This document shows, one piece after another, positions 6,540 through 11,405 of a stretch of 11,405 nt of DNA; within the stretch, counting starts at the first letter, position 1, and each line of letters begins with the position of its first letter. The DNA is taken from positions 1-11,405 of the forward strand of contig JAOXYB010053456.1 of NCBI GenBank assembly GCA_028565635.1, given 5' to 3'. This stretch comes from Phoronis ovalis. Taxonomy: Eukaryota > Phoronida > Phoronidae. A model generated the notes under the pieces. The model ran no database searches, was not told where the DNA came from, and was given only the letters and a program-made list of their open reading frames with translations. The position numbers were made by a program, and so were the translations under genes.

Positions 6540-9500
6540 CTATAAAATAGAATAGCGATATAGGTTTCACAATTGGTGTTATTATATAATCTGTATCTGT
6601 TCAACTATATAATATCATAATTTTACTCACTTTTTACAGAATATGTATTATTCAAACTAATCACAAGACCTTTGAACCTCACACGTCATCAGACTGACCA
6701 CAATTTTGTGATAAGAGATTAGCTTAAATAATTTAATGCTAGAAACCTATACAGAACTCACCTCATCAGAGCCAGCATCGCGTACTGTACTGTAAGAAAT
6801 GGCACCCGGCTTCAAGGCATCAATCAAATCAATCACAATTCTAGCATCAGATATTGTAGGATCCTGGAAGCTGCTAAGTGAGGATGTCTTACCAGCTGAC
6901 TTAAGCTAAAATATGATAATTATGTTGATTAGCTAATTTGAACAGTTCAAAACTGACAACACAATGATAGATGAACAAGTAAGTACATCCACAAAGAATG
7001 TACAAGAAAAAAGCAGACAGTATGCAAACCTTACAGACCAAAATATTTGAAATCATTTGCACACCATATTTTTCCAAATAATCGCCCCGCACAAGGCAGA
7101 TTTTGAAGACTGCCAGTTTATCAAACAAATCTGCTTATTTAGTACAATTTTTTTTCAAAGTAAGAATAAACCTTAAACAAACAGTAAGTTTATTTGAGGC
7201 AACAATTAAACCCAAACTCACATTGCTGCCTCAGGGCAATTATTAGAGAGGCAATTTATTTTAGTCACCAAAGGAGGCGATTATTAGACACAAGCATTTG
7301 TAATGTCAGATGCCCATCTCATCATTAGAATGTTCTAGATTGTATGTGATTTGCAGCCCTGGTGGGTAGTCACTTTTTGTAGTTGCTTCAAGTCTTACAT
7401 ATGTAAAGTGAAGTATACAATAAAGGTTGAAGATTTGGACCATCATTTGACACAGTTTTCAATATTCTAAAATGCTAACTAGCCTAATACACCCAACCAT
7501 TTTTTGTTCTTCGTGAATCCATCTTAGTTTTTAAATAGTCTAGTCAGCGCTGGTACATATCCAGTATAGAATATAAAGCTGATCGGATAACAACTGAAGC
7601 AGTTATTGAAAGACAAAGAAAGTATTATGCAAAAAAATGTTGAAGATTCAGATCGGCATTTGACCCACTTCTCAGGTGATATTAAAAAGTCACCTAGCCT
7701 ATTATGCCCAACAACCTATGGCCTTCTTGAATCCACCTTCAAATCGTCTAGGCAAGCTTTCATCTTTCTGCTATGTGACGCAACGTGATGTGCCCTCTCA
7801 GGAACAAACATGGCCACCAGTCTGCCATATTGGAAGTAATCCGAGTCAAAATTATATCTGACTTGCACTTTGACCTATGCTTACACCAGATCCAATACTG
7901 ATACTTTGATGTACAATTTCGAGAACATACATAGGCATCAGTCAGCCACACTGGAAGTGATCTGCGTCAAAATTATACTTGACCTTTACTCACCCTGTAT
8001 TGAATATGAGGCTGACAAAAACTGAAACAGCTATTGTGAGACAAAAAAAGTGTTATGTACAAAAAATGTTGAAGATTCAGATCGGCATTTGACCTACTTC
8101 TTTATAAGATCATTTTAAATTCACCCAGCATATTACGCCTACCAACCTATCGCCTTTTTGAATCCATCTTCGAATTGCCTAGTCAACACAAAGGAAACAA
8201 ACATGTTGACCATCTTGGAAGTGATACAGGTAAAAAATTTACCAGACCTGTATTTTCCTTTTTCAAATACGAAGCTGATCAAATGAAAACTCAAGCAACT
8301 TGATACAAAGAAAGTGTTACGCACAACGAAAAATGTTGAAGATTAAAATTGCCATGTGACCCACTTTTCAAGACCATTCTAACATGTCACCTAGCCTAAT
8401 ACGCCCACCGGCCTATGGCATTCGTAAATCGACCTTCAAATCGTCCAGTCAAAGTTTCACCTTTACCGCAACTCACGCAAAGTAACATGCCTTGAGGAAC
8501 AAACATGGCCACCAGTCGGCCATACTGGAAATAATTAAGGTCAAAATTATGTACAACCTGTAAACTGACCTGTATTTACTCTGTACCGAATATGAAGCTG
8601 ATCTGAACTGAAGCTGTTATCACTAGAAAAAGAAAGTATTACGGACCACGACAACAACATAGCCTATGATTATATAAAATATGGTATGTACATTTACCAC
8701 AGCATTGCACCCTGTAGTCCTACTGCAAGGTTGAAAACACAAGACTGAAGTATATGTATGATCTAGAATAGCACAGTATGTCTGATCCAGAATGGCACAA
8801 ACTATCTGCTTTATTCATCATCAGTTTCTACGATGAACTATTCAAGAAATAATATTGCTACCTTTTATAATACAAACCAGTAACAATTAAGACATATGAT
8901 AGAAAATAAACCGCAAAGCCTGTCAATTTTATTTTAAGATGCATCATGTGCTGAATACCACAACAAATAGCACTGCAAAATGTAAGGCACACACTGTTAC
9001 CAAGTGATAATCCCAATTTCCATTGGCAAAGGGATCATTCTTAAAAATTGGTAACCTTCTTCGTTTCTTGGCTTTGTGCAGCTTTTAGATAGAAACACTG
9101 CTGGTTAAACATGTATATGCTATGTACTATCAATATTTATATTACTTGCTGCTCAGAACAGCTTCCAAAATAATTGCAACAGATAAAGCAAATTTTAGTT
9201 TTAAATTTAAGACCACTATGAATGTGAAGTGGAACACAACTATATACAAGACCAAATTAAAGGAATTATCAACCTACATGTAAAAGGAACTGATTTTAAA
9301 AATACTCTTCTGTAGCAAAAAATGACCAATTCTAAATGTTTTGACATGTATCATCGCACAAACATTTACCTTTTGGTTGACCCAGTCGATAATTTCTTTC
9401 TCCACAATCGGATGTCCTGTTCCAGCCAACTGAGTAAGAACAGCCAAAGTGTATGCTCTCATTAACTGCCAAACAAGAGCTAAAAATAAACAAACAGATA

Positions 9501-10821
9501 ACCAATGAAACATGGCTGCTTTCTACACTCTTGATAAAAAAACCTATGAAAAACAGAACACAAAACAACTAGTGAAATTGTTTAAAGCCACTGAATTCAC
9601 TAAAATATGGGTTTTTTTTCGACAAACACCCAATTAAAATTCATCACAACATGATGTCTTTACTAAAGGCCCTTTACTAGCCAAGACTGAAATATACCTA
9701 AAGTAAGGGTTTGGTTGCCTTCCAAAAGATTGCTTCCATCAATACCAACCAAGGAAAATTTGGACTCTCTTCCAAGTAGAACAGCATAGTTGCAGTTCTC
9801 TACAATCGTAAACATTTCAAATCATTAGAGTTAAGTACACTCACAGCACTGTATTTACATATCTGCAGTTCTACAGCAGCACACACTGCTCAAATTTTAT
9901 TTCATAAAAAGAGCATGTACATGTATATTCAAGGACACAAAAATTCACTATAATATTTAAAACTTCACATTGTACACATCAAGGTTCAAGTTTAATCTCC
10001 TTACCTAGCCTCTCAAAGTTAGCCTTAAGTTTGGAAAATTTCTTGTGTACTTTGTTCCAATCAACACAACCTGGTCTAACAATATCATAGAGCTGGAACA
10101 ACACCAGGCCGTTTGTTAAATCATTGTACAGGTAATTTACAAATGGACTCACGCCAAGGCTGTTCATCCAGTTACGATATGCTGAAAAAAGAATAACACA
10201 ACTACAATAGTACTCAATGAATACTCTTTTAATCTTTGTTATTCATATCTCTTATCTTACAGTACTTTACTGCTTACACCATGCAAAATAAATAGGATAA
10301 GTAAGAATAGGGTCCATATGGCAATTTCAGTAAGCTGAGTGGAAAATGTTTACAGCGAGCATACAACTGATATTTTTAGTTGTGATAACTAACTCATAAA
10401 ATTACAGCCACATAAGCAGTGTTGACTTCAAAATACCAGGGGGAGGACCTGAAAGTACTTGTAACTATGGTGGACAAGGGCTATATAAAGTTTGTATTAT
10501 TGACAAGATATTTTTACAATATTAGAGTAGAGGGAGAGGAAAAAGTGCAGACTAATTTTCAAGTCCCTCTTCCTGTCGATTTTCTGATAAGTGGAAAAGC
10601 AATGAACACTCACTTCTTTCCTCCCTTGTTTCTTCTATGACTTCAAAGTCTCCCTCTGCTGGTGGCTCTAGAGCAGGGTACATGTTAAACAAGTTAGCAA
10701 CAAAGGCTAAATTCAACTTGTAGTTTCCAGTAACAACATCAGTAGGCCCAACGAAACTGCGACAACCAATTTTGTCTGCTTCTTGAAGCATTCCTTCTGC
10801 TCTCTGCTCAAGGTTTTGTTC
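6372..10821 (-). CDS. PLS: Plastin/fimbrin, actin-bundling protein; last six coding exons (5' part outside the window)
   Basis: Plastins cross-link actin filaments through two actin-binding domains, each made of two calponin-homology (CH) domains, after N-terminal EF hands. The six exons here are, in transcript order, 10614-10821, 10005-10181, 9698-9799, 9370-9479, 6762-6905 and 6372-6539. They total 909 nt, or 302 residues plus TAA. They cover the end of CH2, the linker, CH3 and CH4. Family landmarks are [80 protein letters not shown] and [13 protein letters not shown]. All splice sites are GT-AG and all phases match. The length from the first visible residue to the stop agrees with vertebrate plastins (about 627 residues in total). 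The EF hands, CH1 and most of CH2 must lie right of the window. The C-terminus ends [12 protein letters not shown], longer and different from the vertebrate ending. I see no frame breaks, so the gene looks functional. Which vertebrate paralogue it resembles most cannot be told; an invertebrate would usually have one pre-duplication gene. Confidence 0.96.
6762..6905 (-). CDS. PLS: Plastin coding exon, middle of CH4
   Basis: 48 codons, phase 0 at both ends; acceptor ATATTTTAG, donor GTGAGT. It contains [20 protein letters not shown], matching the second actin-binding domain where vertebrate plastins read AVVDLIDAI, and ends RDAGSDE just before the last exon. Confidence 0.95.
7198..7295 (+). repeat. 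Short diverged repeats of a GGCAATTATTAGAG-like unit
   Basis: Four related units begin near 7198 (GGCAACAATTAAACCC), 7235 (GGCAATTATTAGAGAG), 7251 (GGCAATTTATTTTAG) and 7277 (GGCGATTATTAGACAC). Spacing is irregular (about 16-37 bp). They lie in the large plastin intron, just before the tandem array. They look like a fragment of a dispersed repeat. Confidence 0.5.
7405..8660 (+). repeat. Irregular tandem array, about four diverged copies of a 210-430 bp unit, in the large plastin intron
   Basis: Several landmarks recur in the same order. ATGTTGAAGATT (or a variant) occurs near 7425, 7638, 8067 and 8333. A CTAGCCTAATACGCCCACC-like block occurs near 7477, 7691, 8122 and 8388. GAATATGAAGCTGATC (or a variant) closes copies near 7571, 8001, 8265 and 8588. 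AGACAAAGAAAGTATTA starts copies near 7610, 8040, 8308 and 8630. Intervals are about 214, 430 and 266 bp. The long copy has a second version of the block around AACATGGCCACCAGTC (7804 and 7925), while the next copy has lost part of that region. Frames within the copies are short and not conserved between copies, so this is not coding. It is a minisatellite- or satellite-like array, or repeated insertions of one element. Confidence 0.85.
8756..8799 (+). repeat. Imperfect direct repeat of about 22 bp
   Basis: GTATGATCTAGAATAGCACA (8756-8775) is followed at once by a near copy with four added bases and two changes (GTATGTCTGATCCAGAATGG then CACA, 8776-8799). It is a small local duplication inside the plastin intron. 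Confidence 0.7.
8800..9369 (-). other. Remainder of the large plastin intron
   Basis: AT-rich intron sequence upstream (in transcript order) of the tandem array. I see no further exon, RNA gene or recognisable element. Confidence 0.5.
9370..9479 (-). CDS. PLS: Plastin coding exon, end of CH3 and start of CH4
   Basis: 110 nt, entered in phase 1 (two bases complete an Ala codon) and left in phase 0; acceptor TTATTTTTAG, donor GTAAAT. It reads [14 protein letters not shown], the last CH3 helix, then [11 protein letters not shown], the opening helix of CH4. The following intron is the longest in the window (2464 bp). Confidence 0.95.
9698..9799 (-). CDS. PLS: Plastin coding exon, CH3
   Basis: 102 nt, phase 1 at both ends; acceptor ACGATTGTAG, donor GTATAT (weak). 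It reads [20 protein letters not shown] then GNQTLTL, the CH3 core next to the actin-binding surface in this family. Confidence 0.95.
   Translation of the reverse strand, partial: RTATMLFYLEESPNFPWLVLMEAIFWKATKPLL
10005..10181 (-). CDS. PLS: Plastin coding exon, first part of CH3
   Basis: 177 nt, phase 1 at both ends; acceptor TTCTTTTTTCAG, donor GTAAGG. It reads [20 protein letters not shown] through GLVLFQLYD and VDWNKV, the start of the third CH domain, and ends KANFERL. Confidence 0.95.
10614..10821 (-). CDS. PLS: Plastin coding exon, end of CH2 and inter-domain linker
   Basis: 208 nt, entered in phase 0 after acceptor GTTTTAG, left in phase 1 at donor GTGAGT. It reads [20 protein letters not shown] then [17 protein letters not shown] (end of CH2), and a variable linker with Pro and Glu leading to ETREER. 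The intron upstream continues to the right edge, so earlier exons are not in this window. Confidence 0.94.
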
Positions 10822-11100
10822 CTAAAACACAATAACAACGTTGCTATTATTTCTCAAAATCCTTTTATATCCAAAAGATTTTATTAAATTACAGAAATTT
10901 AGATTGTAAAAGTATTTCACCTGACTGACATGCAGAGCTCACATCACAATTGTGTGTTTCGTGTTTTGTGATAAACAAAAAAAAAGCAAATAGTTGCCTT
11001 GATTTGAACAATGAACAACAAATATAATTTTACAGAGTAAATATTGTAGGGCTGTTTCACTAGAAATTATAAATGGGGAGAACCTAAAAATAATTATAAC
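10822..11100 (-). other. Start of an upstream plastin intron
   Basis: No exon is recognisable between the acceptor at 10822-10823 and the right edge. The segment is AT-rich up to the structured block beginning near 11100. Confidence 0.5.
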
Positions 11101-11240
11101 TATGCAGGTCTACCTAACCAGCGTAGACTCGAAACGTCAATCCGCATTCGCGGGCCTGTTTCCTACTATTCGAACCCATTTTCCGGGTTTCGTAATTTAT
11201 CTAGTTTTTTATCGGGTTTGTTACCCGGAGTCCCGTAGAG
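11100..11240. repeat. GC-richer, hairpin-rich block; probable fragment of a transposable element
   Basis: This block stands out from the AT-rich intron around it by GC and CpG content. It contains successive hairpins: GTCTAC/GTAGAC (11108-11113 with 11123-11128), CCGC-ATTC-GCGG (11142-11153) and CGAACCC/GGGTTTCG with one bulge (11171-11192). There is also CCGGGT/ACCCGG at 11183-11188 and 11223-11228. The first hairpin is followed by TCGAAACGTC, which resembles the GAAAC end of a hammerhead ribozyme core, but the CTGANGA box that should precede the stem is not present. The 64-codon open frame crossing it (11102-11296) has no recognisable content and is not called as a gene. Confidence 0.45.
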
Positions 11241-11405
11241 AGTGTATTATAATCTTTCAGATATATTCATGGAACCTAACTTCGACACTTTCTTAACTAA
11301 AAATTTGAAATTGCACGTGGAGTTCAATATCTTTATATGTACAGGTCATTCACCGTACCAGGTTATTAAAAATGTTACACTTCCGTATTTAATATTTCAC
11401 CGCAT

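Noticed and set aside
7606-8324. Short frames on both strands inside the intronic array.
   Set aside because: They are not conserved between copies and contain no domain, so the array is non-coding.
9274-9568. Two minus-strand frames of about 79 codons around the plastin CH3/CH4 exon.
   Set aside because: One is the true exon read through into its introns and the other is a shadow frame. The spliced exon is 9370-9479.
11102-11296. Plus-strand frame of 64 codons at the right end.
   Set aside because: It crosses a hairpin-rich repeat-like block and has no domain, codon bias or splice support.
1-11405. Searching for a previously undescribed multi-gene system (operon-like cluster, CRISPR array or defence island).
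   Set aside because: The window is intron-bearing animal DNA with one clear functional gene, one dead retroelement and relics. Nothing indicates a cooperating novel system.

Overview
The window is animal nuclear DNA, most likely from an invertebrate. It is AT-rich and its genes are split by GT-AG introns. It carries the 3' half of a plastin/fimbrin gene, an actin-bundling protein, and a decayed Ty3/gypsy retrotransposon. The plastin sequence looks invertebrate, but the sequence alone does not fix the phylum. I see no bacterial operons, CRISPR arrays, rRNA or tRNA genes. All recognisable coding sequence is on the minus strand.

Layout, left to right. (1) 1-2400: a Ty3/gypsy pol region on the minus strand, running off the left edge. 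From 5' to 3' it has a protease tail, reverse transcriptase, RNase H, integrase zinc-binding domain and integrase core. It is cut by about seven frame breaks, so it is a dead copy. It is visibly richer in GC than the rest of the window. (2) 2393-2980: a candidate small host gene of three exons with clean splice sites. It encodes an acidic N-terminus and a coiled coil, and its reading frame ends exactly at the retroelement junction. (3) 2981-6371: mostly AT-rich non-coding DNA. It holds a hAT-like terminal motif near 3460, broken coding remnants at 4016-4700 (one with a helicase-like motif) and a possible Cys-rich exon at 5722-5814. (4) 6372-10821: the last six coding exons of plastin (302 residues, the end of CH2 through CH4). 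All phases agree and the stop codon is included. The largest intron (6906-9369) holds an irregular tandem array. (5) 10822-11405: the start of the next upstream plastin intron, with a GC-richer hairpin-rich block at 11100-11240 that looks like a repeat fragment.

How the parts relate: plastin is the only clearly functional gene. The retroelement appears to have landed in, or next to, the coiled-coil gene in the same orientation. No new multi-gene system is evident. The most interesting points are the coiled-coil gene/retroelement junction, the intronic repeat family and the structured block at the right end.
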